Shown here piece by piece: positions 1 to 8,056 of a DNA stretch of 64,000 nucleotides (position 1 is its first letter; each line of letters begins with the position of its first letter). The notes beneath the pieces were generated by a model. It had not been told where the DNA came from. It saw only the letters and a program-made list of their open reading frames with translations, and searched no databases. Source of the stretch: Prado023 sp963777855 (lineage in GTDB: Bacteria > Actinomycetota > Actinomycetes > S36-B12 > CAIYMF01); the NCBI GenBank assembly GCA_963777855.1, contig CAVZRW010000015.1, forward strand, positions 129,561-193,560. Reading direction: 5' to 3'. The translations under genes and the position numbers were made by a program.

Positions 1-365
1 CGCGGGTTCATCGCCAACGTGCCCAAGGACCTGGAGGAGGCCGCCATGATCGACGGCTGCAGCCAGGGCCAGGCGTTCCGCAAGATCCTGTTCCCGCTGA
101 TCGCACCCGGACTGGTGAGCACCTCGGTGTTCGCGTTCATCATGGCGTGGGAACGAGTTCATCCTGGCCAACGTGATCCTGCTCGACCAGAAGAAGCAGA
201 CGCTGCCGGTGTGGCTCACGTCGTTCCAGGGTGGGCAGAAGGAGATCGACTGGGGCGGGCTGATGGCCGGGTCGGTGCTGTTCGCGATGCCGGTGATCCC
301 TCTTCTTCGTCATCGTGCAGGGCCGCATCCAGCGCGGGGCCCTCGAGGGCGGTGTCAAGGGGTAG
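1..365 (+). CDS. Carbohydrate ABC transporter permease, MalG type (3' end, two frameshifts)
   Basis: This is the C-terminal part of an inner-membrane permease of a sugar ABC importer; the 5' end lies outside the window. The EAA loop that docks on the ATPase is visible (EEAAMIDGCSQGQAFRKI, then LFPLIAPGL), followed by two hydrophobic helices and a C-terminus ending in EGGVKG, typical of MalG-like permeases. The reading frame breaks twice: an extra G near 146-149 (AW then NEFILANVILL) and an extra C near 298 (MPVI then LFFVIVQGRIQ). Both frames continue the same family without a gap, so a sequence error is more likely than a pseudogene. It ends 9 bp before the next ATG, so the mutL-like gene may be cotranscribed. 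Confidence 0.85.
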
Positions 366-374
366 TTTCGGCCC

Positions 375-1943
375 ATGCCGCCCGCGCCCGAGTCGACCGA
401 GTCGACCGAGTCGACGGGCCGGCCTGACCAGACGACGCCGCCGGTGCCGCAGCACGGCGGCGTCGTCGTGTGCGTGGACGTGGGCTCCACGTTCACCAAG
501 GCGGCGGCCATCGGCCCGGACGGGTCGGTGCTGGCCACGGCCCAGCATCCGACGACCTCGGCGGGCGACGTGCTCGAGGGGCTCGACGCCGCCGTGGCTG
601 CCCTCGGGACGGTCAGTGCCGGGGCGCAGGTCGTTGCCTGCTCCTCGGCAGGCGGCGGGCTGCGCCTGGCGGTGGTCGGCCAGGAGCGCGTGATCTCGGC
701 GGAGGCCGCTCGGCGCGTGGCGCTCTCGGCCGGCGCCCGCGTGGTCGGGGTGTGGGCGGGGATGCTCGACGCCGAGGACCTCGTGGGGCTGGCGGCGGCC
801 CGACCCGACCTCGTGCTGCTCGTCGGCGGCACCGACGGCGGTGATGAGGAGGTGCTGCGCCACAACGCCGCGGCCCTCGGGGCCAGTGCGCTGGCCGCTC
901 CGGTGGTCGTGGCGGGCAACGCGGCCGCGGCCGGGGAGGTGGCGCCGGTCGTGGCCGGGCGCGCGGCGGGTGGGGGCGGCGGCGTGGGCGCAGGTGCGGC
1001 GGACTCGGCGGACGCGGCGGGTGCGGGCGCGGCGGGTGGGGGCGGCGCGGGCGGCACGGGCGCGGCGGGTGCGGGCGCGGGCGGCGCGCGGAAGGGCGGG
1101 GCGGGTTCAGGCGGGGTGCGCGTGGTCCACGTGACGGCGAACGTGATCCCGCGCATCGGCGTCCTCGACCCGGGGCCGGCGCGACGGGCCATCCGAGAGG
1201 TGTTCATCGCCCATGTGATCGGCGGCAAGGGCCTGTCGGCGGATCCCCGGTTCGCGCGGCTGGTGGCCGCGGCCACCCCGGACGCGGTGCTCGCGGGCAT
1301 CGAGGTCGTGGCCGAGGTCCTGGCCGAGCGGCCCGGTGCCTCGGGCGATGTGATGGCCCTGGACGTCGGCGGTGCCACGACCGACGTCTACTCGGTGCTG
1401 ACCCCTGACGAGCACGTGCACGACGAGGTGGTCGAGACCCTCTGGCACGGCCGCAGCGTCGAGGGCGACCTCGGCATGCGCTGGAGCGCGCCGGACGTGG
1501 TGGCCGCCGCCCTCGCCGAGAGGCTGGTGGCTCCTGGCCCGCTGGCCGACGGGCTGGCAGCGGCGGCCGACCGGCGCAACGCCGACGTGGGCATGCTGCC
1601 CTCGACCCCACAGGAGGTCGCCGACGACCTGACCCTGGCCCGGCTGGCCGCGGTCATCGCCGCCCGCCGGCACGGCCGGCCCGGACCGGACGGCGCTCGG
1701 GACTTGACCCATGTCGGTCTGCTGCTCGGCTCGGGCGGCGTGCTGCGCCACAGCGAGGCGTCGGAGGCCGCTGGGGTCCTCGACGCCGTGCTCGGCGACC
1801 TGGCCGGTGGCTGGGCGTTGCCCGTGCGGGCGCAGGCGCGGGTGGACCGCCGCTACCTGCTGGCGCCCATCGGCCTGCTGGAGATGACCGGTCGGTCGCG
1901 GCAGTCCCGCGCCCTGGCCGAGGTGCTGCTCGACGAGCGCTGA
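375..1943 (+). CDS. MutL/GlmL-type reactivating protein for B12-dependent mutase
   Basis: A 522-residue protein of the GlmL/MutL family: ASKHA-fold ATPases linked to adenosylcobalamin carbon-skeleton mutases such as glutamate mutase. Visible motifs are the phosphate-1 loop VCVDVGSTFTKAA near residue 32, LVLLVGGTDGGDEEV near 145, VTANVIPRIGVL near 255, FIAHVIGGKGLS near 280, and the second phosphate loop ALDVGGATTDVYS near 330. The first residues hold a triple Ser-Thr-Glu repeat made by a 9-bp tandem repeat (about 389-415). A Gly/Ala-only insert of roughly 50 residues (about 960-1110) sits in a loop before the VTANV motif and is not usual in the family. No mutase subunit gene is in the window. 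It starts 9 bp after the ABC permease. Confidence 0.85.
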   Translation: MPPAPESTESTESTGRPDQTTPPVPQHGGVVVCVDVGSTFTKAAAIGPDGSVLATAQHPTTSAGDVLEGLDAAVAALGTVSAGAQVVACSSAGGGLRLAVVGQERVISAEAARRVALSAGARVVGVWAGMLDAEDLVGLAAARPDLVLLVGGTDGGDEEVLRHNAAALGASALAAPVVVAGNAAAAGEVAPVVAGRAAGGGGGVGAGAADSADAAGAGAAGGGGAGGTGAAGAGAGGARKGGAGSGGVRVVHVTANVIPRIGVLDPGPARRAIREVFIAHVIGGKGLSADPRFARLVAAATPDAVLAGIEVVAEVLAERPGASGDVMALDVGGATTDVYSVLTPDEHVHDEVVETLWHGRSVEGDLGMRWSAPDVVAAALAERLVAPGPLADGLAAAADRRNADVGMLPSTPQEVADDLTLARLAAVIAARRHGRPGPDGARDLTHVGLLLGSGGVLRHSEASEAAGVLDAVLGDLAGGWALPVRAQARVDRRYLLAPIGLLEMTGRSRQSRALAEVLLDER

Positions 1944-1975
1944 CTGCGGGGACCCCCGGCACGGGCACGTCGCTG

Positions 1976-2080
1976 GTGTGGGAGTTCGTGGGCCCGCTGA
2001 TCGCCGCGACCTACTACGAGTCGGTGCGGGGCCTGGTCCGGTTCTGCGCGTGGTGGCAGCGGGTGTGGCCCGTGGCCTGA
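1976..2080 (+). CDS. Possible 34-residue small protein
   Basis: A short GTG-initiated frame lies between the mutL-like gene and ung. It encodes an amphipathic, aromatic-rich peptide beginning VWEFVGPLIAATYYESVRG and ending in WWQRVWPVA, followed by TGA. Composition (many Trp/Tyr/Val and GC-rich third positions) looks more like coding sequence than the usual intergenic DNA here, but there is no clear ribosome-binding site and I recognise no family. It may be chance. Confidence 0.25.
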   Translation: MWEFVGPLIAATYYESVRGLVRFCAWWQRVWPVA

Positions 2081-2092
2081 CCGGTCAGCGGC

Positions 2093-2782
2093 TCAGGGCA
2101 GGCACCACGCGATCGGTGCGGCACCCTGGGCGGCGAGCGCTGCGTTGGCCCGGCTGAACGGACGCGATCCGAAGAAGCCCCGGTCGGCGGACATGGGGCT
2201 CGGGTGCGCCGAGGTGATCCGCGCGGTGTCGCCGAGCATCGGCGCCAGCTGCTGCGCGTCGCGCCCCCAGAGGATGACCACCAGCGGGCCTCCGCGGGCC
2301 ACGAGCGCCCGGATCGCGGCCTCGGTGACCTCCTCCCAGCCCCGGCCACGGTGGGACCCCGGGGCGCCGGGGGCGACAGTGAGCACGCGGTTGAGGAGCA
2401 TGACCCCGCCGTCGGCCCAGGGCGTGAGGTCGCCGTTGGACGGCGGCGCGCACCCGAGGTCGGTGCCCAGCTCGCGGTAGATGTTGATCAGGCTGCGCGG
2501 GATCGGCCGAACGTCGGGTGCCACAGCGAACGACAGCCCCACGGCATGCCCGGGCGTCGGGTACGGGTCCTGGCCGACGATCAGCACGCGCACGTCGGCC
2601 ATCGGCCGGGCGAACGCCCGCAATACGTGTGGCCCCGCGGGCAGGTAGGAGCGGCCGGCGGCGAGCTCCGCGCGCAGGAAGTCGCCCATGGCGCTGATCC
2701 GCTGCGCGACGGGCGCCAGCGCCTCGGCCCAGTCCGCGGCCATGAGGTCCGCCGGCGGGCGTCGGTCGCTGGGGGAGGCCAC
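2093..2782 (-). CDS. ung: Uracil-DNA glycosylase, family 1
   Basis: Removes uracil from DNA to start base-excision repair. The catalytic motif VGQDPYPTPGHAVGLSF carries the water-activating Asp, and the C-terminal loop HPSPMSADRGFFG carries the conserved His. I start at the GTG at 2782 (VASPSDRRPPADL), giving 229 residues, the usual family length; the longer frame upstream reads only through low-complexity repeats. NGDLTPWADGGVMLLNRVLTV and VVILWGRDAQ are also typical. The neighbouring DUF559 gene is on the same strand but about 300 bp upstream, so ung is probably transcribed alone. Confidence 0.95.
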   Translation of the reverse strand: MASPSDRRPPADLMAADWAEALAPVAQRISAMGDFLRAELAAGRSYLPAGPHVLRAFARPMADVRVLIVGQDPYPTPGHAVGLSFAVAPDVRPIPRSLINIYRELGTDLGCAPPSNGDLTPWADGGVMLLNRVLTVAPGAPGSHRGRGWEEVTEAAIRALVARGGPLVVILWGRDAQQLAPMLGDTARITSAHPSPMSADRGFFGSRPFSRANAALAAQGAAPIAWCLP

Positions 2783-2860
2783 GGGTCGAAGGGTAGTCCG
2801 GCTGCGGGTGGGCTCGGGCAGGGGTAGGGGCGGGCGCCGGTCCTCGGGTCCGCCTGTCCC

Positions 2861-2922
2861 GCGCGGTCCTCGGGTCCCGTGCGCTGTGCCCGCGCGGTCC
2901 TCGGGTCCCGTGCGCTGTGCCC
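2861..2922. repeat. 31-bp tandem duplication
   Basis: The stretch beginning GCGCGGTCCTCGGGTCCCGT at 2861 is followed by a second, essentially identical copy beginning at 2892. A degenerate third start (GCGCAGTCC) follows at about 2923. Confidence 0.8.
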
Positions 2923-3028
2923 GCGCAGTCCACCGGTCCCGCCCGACCTGACCGCCTGCCCCCGCCCCCGCCCTGCCCGCCTCACCCCCGGCCCCGCGCC
3001 CTGTCCTCCCGTCCGTGTCCATGCGCGG

Positions 3029-3059
3029 AATCGGCCACTCAACGGTAGGGATCGGCCAC
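3029..3059. repeat. Spaced direct repeat RATCGGCCAC
   Basis: AATCGGCCAC (3029-3038) and GATCGGCCAC (3050-3059) lie 21 bp apart, start to start, in a locally AT-richer patch immediately downstream of the DUF559 gene. The ATCGGCC core recurs in the inverted repeat at 4394-4457 on the other side of the same gene. Confidence 0.6.
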
Positions 3060-3082
3060 ATATGGCGGATCCCGACCCAAGA

Positions 3083-4012
3083 TCACGTCCGGCGTCGCCA
3101 GCCACCCGACTCTGCCCGGAGAAGTGCCGCGCGGATCCGGTCGATGACCTCGTCGGGTCGGTCGGTGAGGTCGGCCCAAGTGAACCTCAGGACGGTCCAC
3201 CCAGCAGCGACGAGGTCGTTCTGGCGACGCCGGTCGTCCTGGAAGCGCGCGGCGTCGGTATGGAAGGCGGCTCCGTCGAACTCGATGGCCAGGCGCAGCT
3301 CCGGAAATGCCACATCGAGCAGGCGACTCCTACCCCCCACCCGGACGGGCAGGTTCGCCTGCCAACCCGTGATCGAGTGGGCTCGCAGGAGCCGCACCAG
3401 TCGCCGCTCTCCCTCGGAGCGTGTGCCCTCGCCCAGGGCCGCGACAATTCGCGCGAGCTGTGCGTTGCCCGAGGTGCCGACCAGGCGCGCCTGGGCGCTT
3501 GTCATGTGACCCAGGGTGAGCGTGCCGAGCTGGAGCGCCCGCTGCGCGACAGCGATCGCCTCGTCGGATGGGAGCAGGCGGATCAGGTCGAGGGCTGCGT
3601 CGGCGGGGCGTGCCACCCGGACGCCTCCTGCGTGGGCCGACCTCATGCCGGGATGGGTCACGTAGCGCGCCCTCACCACGCGACTGCGCGGGTGGACCAG
3701 CCACACGGTCGACCCGAGGTTCTCTGGGTCCCACGGTCCGGCTCCGATCATGCAGGCGGCGGACGGACCGGTCGGGATGGCCTCGGGGAGGGCCAGCACC
3801 GCCGCCCGGGTGGTGGTGCGCAGGTCCAGCCGCGTGCCGGGGAGGGCAACCACGCGGGAGTTGACCGCCACCAGCAGCCCCTCATCCATGCGACGTACGC
3901 GCGTGCGGTCGGCCAGGCCCAACTCCCGCAGGTGCGCACGGGTGGCCAGCCCGTGATGGTCGCCCATCCACGCGACTGCTCGCCGCCATCCGTCGCTGGT
4001 CACGCGCCGCAT
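3083..4012 (-). CDS. AbiEi-like N-terminal domain plus DUF559 (Vsr-like nuclease fold) protein
   Basis: A 310-residue protein of a type common in actinobacteria. The N-terminal region (GLATRAHLRELGLADRTRVR) resembles the winged-helix domain of AbiEi-type transcriptional regulators. The C-terminus carries the DUF559 core, related to very-short-patch-repair endonucleases: LLDVAFPELRLAIEFDG with the acidic residues expected of a PD-(D/E)XK fold, then QDDRRRQNDLVAAGWTVLRFTW. I start at the ATG at 4012 (MRRVTSDGW); the frame continues upstream only through the Pro/Val-coding repeat array. Function is unknown: the fold suggests a nuclease or regulator, but no partner toxin or methylase is adjacent. 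Confidence 0.75.
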   Translation of the reverse strand: MRRVTSDGWRRAVAWMGDHHGLATRAHLRELGLADRTRVRRMDEGLLVAVNSRVVALPGTRLDLRTTTRAAVLALPEAIPTGPSAACMIGAGPWDPENLGSTVWLVHPRSRVVRARYVTHPGMRSAHAGGVRVARPADAALDLIRLLPSDEAIAVAQRALQLGTLTLGHMTSAQARLVGTSGNAQLARIVAALGEGTRSEGERRLVRLLRAHSITGWQANLPVRVGGRSRLLDVAFPELRLAIEFDGAAFHTDAARFQDDRRRQNDLVAAGWTVLRFTWADLTDRPDEVIDRIRAALLRAESGGWRRRT

Positions 4013-4159
4013 CCTCCGGCGCAGCCGCCCGATCCACCAGCGCCCATCCACAGGACGCGGCCCCCGAGCGGGACGCGACCGCGCGGAAGCCCCCACCCGA
4101 GAAGGGCGCCGCGGAAAGCCGCCGCGCGGTAGCGCCGAGCCACGCGAGCGGCCGCGCGG

Positions 4160-4345
4160 AACAGCGGCCGCACGGGAACGGCCAGCACGCGAACGGCGGC
4201 ACGGGAACGGCCAGCACGGGAACGGTGGCACGGGAACGGCGGCACCGGGACCGCGGCACGGGAACGGGCCCACGGGAACGGCCAGCACGGGAACGGCCGC
4301 ACGGGAACGGGCCCACGGGAACGGGCTTACGGGCACGGCGGGTGC
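4160..4345. repeat. Minisatellite-like array, unit GCACGGGAACGGSS
   Basis: Around ten or more copies of a 14-15 bp unit whose core is ACGGGAACGG follow one another with small variations (GCACGGGAACGGCCA, GCACGGGAACGGTG, CCACGGGAACGGGC and so on). The spacing is not a multiple of three throughout, so the array is unlikely to be protein-coding. Confidence 0.85.
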
Positions 4346-4393
4346 GCGGAAGTCGACCTACGGAAACGGCCGTGCGGAACGGCCGATGCGCAG

Positions 4394-4457
4394 GAACGGC
4401 CGATCTTGGGCCCGTTTCGGCCGCATGTGGCTGCTTCCGCACCAAGATCGGCCGTTC
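4394..4457. repeat. Perfect 16-bp inverted repeat with 32-bp spacer
   Basis: GAACGGCCGATCTTGG at 4394-4409 is matched by its exact reverse complement at 4442-4457. The left arm's first 11 bases (GAACGGCCGAT) also occur just upstream at about 4377. It could form a hairpin or be a dispersed palindromic element. No T-run follows, so it is not a classical terminator. Confidence 0.8.
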
Positions 4458-4648
4458 GTGACTGGGGCGTCCGGGATGGGGCCGGCGTCGGGGTCGGGGT
4501 CGGGGTCCGGCGGCGGCGGGGGGCGGGGGCCGGCGGAGGCGGGGCCCCGGTGGGGGGCCGGCGGAGTCCGGTGGGGACGGTGGCGCCGGGGACGGGGCCG
4601 GTGGAGTCGAGGGGTCGGTGCGGTCGGGTGCTCAGGCGGGCCGGAGGC

Positions 4649-6142
4649 TCAGGTGGGGTCGGGGGCCGGCAGGGCGGGTACGGGGCGACGCAGGGTCTCC
4701 GGCATGGCGGCCACCATCGCCAGAGCGATGCAGGCCACCGCCGCGCCTGTGGCGAACGCCCAGTGGAAGCCGAGCGCGTCCGCGATGGCGCCGGCCAGCA
4801 GCGGGCCGAGGATGCCTCCGAGGTCGCCGACCATCTGGAACACCGACACCACCCGCCCGCCAGGGCGCCCGCGCGTCACGTCGCCCACGACAGCCGCCGA
4901 CGCCGACCCGAGGAAGGCTGCGGAGAGGCCGGAGGCGGCCATCGCGGCGAGGAATCCGATTGTGCCTGTGCCCAGCGCGAGCAGGAGCATCGCCGTCACG
5001 AGGGCCACGGCGCCGAGCACGAGCGATCCGCGGCGACCCGTGCTGTCGGTCCGCCGGCCAGCAGGGACCAGGGCGATCGCCTGGATCGCCGCGGCGGTGA
5101 CGAAGCCGACGCCGACCAGGCCCACGCCCCGGCCGAGGCCCTCGGTGACGAACAGGGGGACGAGGGAGATGCGCAGACCGAATGCGATGAACCCGTTGGA
5201 CAGGTTGACCATGAGCGCGGCGCGGTAGGCGGCGCTGCGCAGGGCGTCAGCAAGCCGCGCGGGCGCACTGGGCGCCGAGGGCTCCGGGGCAGACGTGCGT
5301 GGCGCGGACTCGGACGCGGAGGATGGTTCGGGCAGGGCAGATCTGAGCGGCGCGGACTCGCGTGAGGGTGATTCCGGCGCAGGTTGCGGCGGCGTGGTTG
5401 TGGGCGAATCCGGCGCAGGCGGCTCGGGGGCGGCCGACCCGGGGGAGTCGACGCTCCCCGCGGCACCCGCCGTCCCGGCACCGGCCGTCCCGGCGCCCGC
5501 CACCGCACCCGCCGTCCCCGCCACCGTCCCCGCCCCGCGAACCCTGGGCGCCCTCGAGAGGAACCGCGCGGCGATCGACCCGGCCACCACCAGCGTGATC
5601 CCGTACACCACGAAGGGCGCACGGATCGACACCCCCACCACAGCCCCGCCGATCGCCGGACCCGCCACGCCGCCGAACAGGAACCCCGCCTGGAACGCCC
5701 CTGAGGCCCGGCCGCGCTGCTCGGGTGCGGAGGTGCGCAGCACGAGGGCCATCGCCGAGACGGTGAACATCGCCGAGCCGATCCCGCCGAGCCCGCGCAG
5801 GACGAGCAGCTGGGGGAAGGTCTGCGCCGCGGCGGTGAGCAGCGAGGACGCCGCCACGATCCAGATCCCGATCGACATGACCCGCCGCTCGCCCCAGCGG
5901 TCGACCAGGATGCCGGCCGGCGCGGCGCTGACCAGGCGCATGAGCGCGAACCCGGAGATGACCAGCCCGGCCAGGAAGGCCGAGACCCCGAAGGTGCGGG
6001 CGTAGACCGGCAGCGCGGGGGCGGCGATCCCGTAGCCCAGCGCCACGCTGAACGCCACGAACGACAGCACGGCCACGTCGCGGGGCAGGCCCTCGAGGTA
6101 GGGAGTCCCGCGGGCCCATGTGAACACCCGGCGACCCAGCAC
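4649..6142 (-). CDS. MFS transporter (drug/metabolite efflux type)
   Basis: A 497-residue major facilitator. The first helices (VLSFVAFSVALGYGIAAPAL) are followed by the motif-A loop GILVDRWGERRVMS near residue 80 and then six helices. A central Ala/Pro/Ser/Glu-rich cytoplasmic loop of about 90 residues (around 205-290) is longer than usual. The second half begins RSAAYRAALMVNLSNGFIAFG and ends with the sixth helix pair. The family resembles tetracycline/multidrug antiporters, but the substrate cannot be read from sequence. It is divergent from ilvA, with 39 bp between start codons. Confidence 0.85.
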   Translation of the reverse strand: MLGRRVFTWARGTPYLEGLPRDVAVLSFVAFSVALGYGIAAPALPVYARTFGVSAFLAGLVISGFALMRLVSAAPAGILVDRWGERRVMSIGIWIVAASSLLTAAAQTFPQLLVLRGLGGIGSAMFTVSAMALVLRTSAPEQRGRASGAFQAGFLFGGVAGPAIGGAVVGVSIRAPFVVYGITLVVAGSIAARFLSRAPRVRGAGTVAGTAGAVAGAGTAGAGTAGAAGSVDSPGSAAPEPPAPDSPTTTPPQPAPESPSRESAPLRSALPEPSSASESAPRTSAPEPSAPSAPARLADALRSAAYRAALMVNLSNGFIAFGLRISLVPLFVTEGLGRGVGLVGVGFVTAAAIQAIALVPAGRRTDSTGRRGSLVLGAVALVTAMLLLALGTGTIGFLAAMAASGLSAAFLGSASAAVVGDVTRGRPGGRVVSVFQMVGDLGGILGPLLAGAIADALGFHWAFATGAAVACIALAMVAAMPETLRRPVPALPAPDPT

Positions 6143-6181
6143 GGGCGCTCATCCTGCCAGCGCGTGGGCCACGATGTGTCC

Positions 6182-7390
6182 ATGCCTGTGACGGTGGCCG
6201 CGATCCGGGAGGCCCAGGACCTGCTGCGCGGGGTCGCCCGGGTGACCCCGATGGCCCCGGCGACCTATCTCGCCGACCGGGTCGGGGGACCCGTGTGGCT
6301 CAAGTGCGAGAACCTGCAGGTCGCCGGGTCGTTCAAGGTGCGCGGGGCCTACGTGCGCCTCTCGCGGCTCTCGGCGTCCGAGCGCGAGGCGGGAGTGGTC
6401 GCGGCCAGCGCCGGCAACCACGCCCAGGGCGTGGCCAAGGCGGCCCGTCGACTGGGCATCCACACCACGGTGTTCATGCCAGTCGGGGCGCCGCTGCCCA
6501 AGCTGGCCGCCACACGCGCCTACGGCGCCGAGGTCGTCACCGTCGGCACGACCATCGACGACGCGCTGGTGGCCGCTCACGCCTTCTCGCAGCGCACCGG
6601 CGCGGTCCTGATCCACCCCTTCGACCACGAGGACATCGTCACCGGGCAGGGCACCATCGGCCTGGAGATCCTCGAGCAGGTGCCCGACGTGCGCACCGTG
6701 CTGGTGTGCACCGGCGGCGGGGGGCTGGTCGCCGGCATCGCCACGGTGATGGCCGCGCTCGCCCCGCACGTGCGGGTGATCGGCGTGCAGGCCGGCGAGG
6801 CCGCTGCCTACCCACCCTCCCTGGCTGCTGGGCATCCCGTGCCGCTGGACCGGATGAGCACGATGGCCGACGGCATCGCGGTGGGCCGCCCCGGCATGGT
6901 GCCGTTCGCGATCATCTCCGAGCTCGGCGTCGAGATCCGCACGGTCTCCGAGGAGTCGCTGTCCCGCGCACTCGTGCTGGTGCTCGAACGGTCCAAGCTG
7001 CTCGTGGAGCCGGCCGGGGCCGCAGGGGTGGCCGCCCTGCTCGAGGACCCCTCGGGCCTGGCCTCACCGGTGGTCGTGGTCCTCTCCGGAGGCAACGTCG
7101 ACCCGCTGCTGCTGGCCAGGGTGCTCGAGCACGGCCTGGTCGCGGCGGGCCGGTACCTGCGGCTGCGGGTGCGGATCTCCGACCAGCCGGGTGGGCTGGC
7201 CGAACTCCTGGCGCAGGTGGCCCGCGAGTCGGCCAACGTGATCTCGGTGGAGCACGTGCGGAACACGGCGGGCCTGTCCATGAGCGAGGTCGACGTGGCG
7301 CTGCACCTGGAGACCCGGGGCCCGGCGCACTGCGACCAGGTGGCCCACGCCCTCCGGGACCACGGCTACCAGGTGACCCCCGAGCCGTGA
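6182..7390 (+). CDS. ilvA: Threonine ammonia-lyase with C-terminal ACT domain
   Basis: A pyridoxal-phosphate enzyme that converts threonine to 2-oxobutyrate and ammonia, feeding isoleucine synthesis or threonine breakdown. The PLP lysine is in VAGSFKVRGAYVRL; AASAGNHAQGVAKAAR and the glycine loop VCTGGGGLVAGIA bind the cofactor phosphate. The last 75 residues form one ACT domain (LRVRISDQPGGLAELLAQV). At 402 residues with a single ACT domain, it matches the shorter TdcB-like/actinobacterial form rather than the two-domain biosynthetic IlvA of enterobacteria. The ATG at 6182 is preferred over an upstream GTG at 6164. A catabolic role is equally possible. Confidence 0.9.
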   Translation: MPVTVAAIREAQDLLRGVARVTPMAPATYLADRVGGPVWLKCENLQVAGSFKVRGAYVRLSRLSASEREAGVVAASAGNHAQGVAKAARRLGIHTTVFMPVGAPLPKLAATRAYGAEVVTVGTTIDDALVAAHAFSQRTGAVLIHPFDHEDIVTGQGTIGLEILEQVPDVRTVLVCTGGGGLVAGIATVMAALAPHVRVIGVQAGEAAAYPPSLAAGHPVPLDRMSTMADGIAVGRPGMVPFAIISELGVEIRTVSEESLSRALVLVLERSKLLVEPAGAAGVAALLEDPSGLASPVVVVLSGGNVDPLLLARVLEHGLVAAGRYLRLRVRISDQPGGLAELLAQVARESANVISVEHVRNTAGLSMSEVDVALHLETRGPAHCDQVAHALRDHGYQVTPEP

Positions 7391-7446
7391 CCCGAGCCGT
7401 GACCCCCGAGCGGTGACCCGGAAGCCGTGACCCGGCGGTGGCCCGG

Positions 7447-7941
7447 TCAGCCGGTGTAGGGCTCGACCTTGGTGATCCGGATGGCCATCTGCTTGCCCGC
7501 GGGGGTCAGGTAGCTGACCTCGTCGCCGACCTTGGCCCCGTCGACGGCCTGGCCGATCGGCGACGAGGGGGAGATCACGTCCACGGTCGCGTGGGCGGCC
7601 TCCTCGCGCGAGCCCAGGAGGAAGGTCATGGTGCGCGGCGAGGCGAGGAACTCGATCGTGACCACCAGCCCGTGGGCGGCCTGGCCCTCCTCCGCCGGCG
7701 GGGAGCCGATCTGGGCGTTGTCGAGCATCTGGCGCAGCTGGCGGATGCGGGCCTCGTTCTTGCCCTGCTCGTCCTTGGCAGCGTGGTAGCCGCCGTTCTC
7801 CTTGAGGTCGCCCTCCTCGCGGGCCGCGGCGATCCGCGAGGTGATCTCGGCCCGGCGCGTGGTCGAGCGCTGCTCCAGCTCGGCGGCCAGGCGGTCGTGG
7901 GCCTCCTGGGTCAGCCAGGTGGTCTGCGGGCTCTCGGACAC
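7447..7941 (-). CDS. greA: Transcription elongation factor GreA
   Basis: Rescues backtracked RNA polymerase by stimulating transcript cleavage through the secondary channel. The N-terminal coiled coil contains the signature GDLKENGGYHAAKDEQGK with the acidic tip residues, and the C-terminal FKBP-like domain includes VDVISPSSPIGQAVDGAKVGDEVSY. The GTG start at 7941 (VSESPQTTWLTQEAHDRL) gives 164 residues, the normal size; a frame extension to 7992 is not needed. It is convergent with ilvA and downstream of DUF4307 on the same strand, the order common in actinobacteria. Confidence 0.95.
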   Translation of the reverse strand: MSESPQTTWLTQEAHDRLAAELEQRSTTRRAEITSRIAAAREEGDLKENGGYHAAKDEQGKNEARIRQLRQMLDNAQIGSPPAEEGQAAHGLVVTIEFLASPRTMTFLLGSREEAAHATVDVISPSSPIGQAVDGAKVGDEVSYLTPAGKQMAIRITKVEPYTG

Positions 7942-8056
7942 GGCGGTTCTCCCACGGGCGGATCGACGGAAACGGTCCGGCGAGGGTAGCACCGGCCCCC
8001 GGGCCCCCGTGGTGGATCACCGAGCGGCGCGCGGGTGCGCCCGTGCGGGGGTGCGC

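Larger units (their letters stand above)
2783..3082. other. Non-coding gap with short repeats between DUF559 gene and ung
   Basis: These 300 bases are extremely C-rich on the plus strand and hold no convincing gene. Two repeats are visible: a 31-bp tandem duplication (2861-2922) and a pair of direct repeats (3029-3059), listed separately. Long frames running through here (for example an extension of ung) are GC-bias shadows. Confidence 0.6.
4013..4648. other. Long non-coding region, repeat-rich
   Basis: About 636 bases without a supportable gene. It contains a 14-15 bp tandem array (about 4160-4345), a 16-bp inverted repeat (4394-4457) and a G-rich low-complexity stretch (4470-4640). The promoter of the minus-strand DUF559 gene should lie near its left edge. 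Long frames on both strands here encode only Arg/Pro/Gly/Val repeats. Confidence 0.7.

Noticed and set aside
140..1378. 412-codon minus-strand frame opposite the mutL-like gene
   Set aside because: Low-complexity Ala/Pro/Ser/Thr sequence without domains, antisense to a well-supported gene.
3083..4336. N-terminal extension of the DUF559 protein to 4336
   Set aside because: The extra 108 residues are encoded by the intergenic tandem repeat and consist of Pro/Val/Phe/Arg repeats; family members begin near the AbiEi-like domain.
4160..4345. Tandem repeats considered as a CRISPR array
   Set aside because: The units are 14-15 bp, contiguous and without unique spacers, and no cas gene is present.
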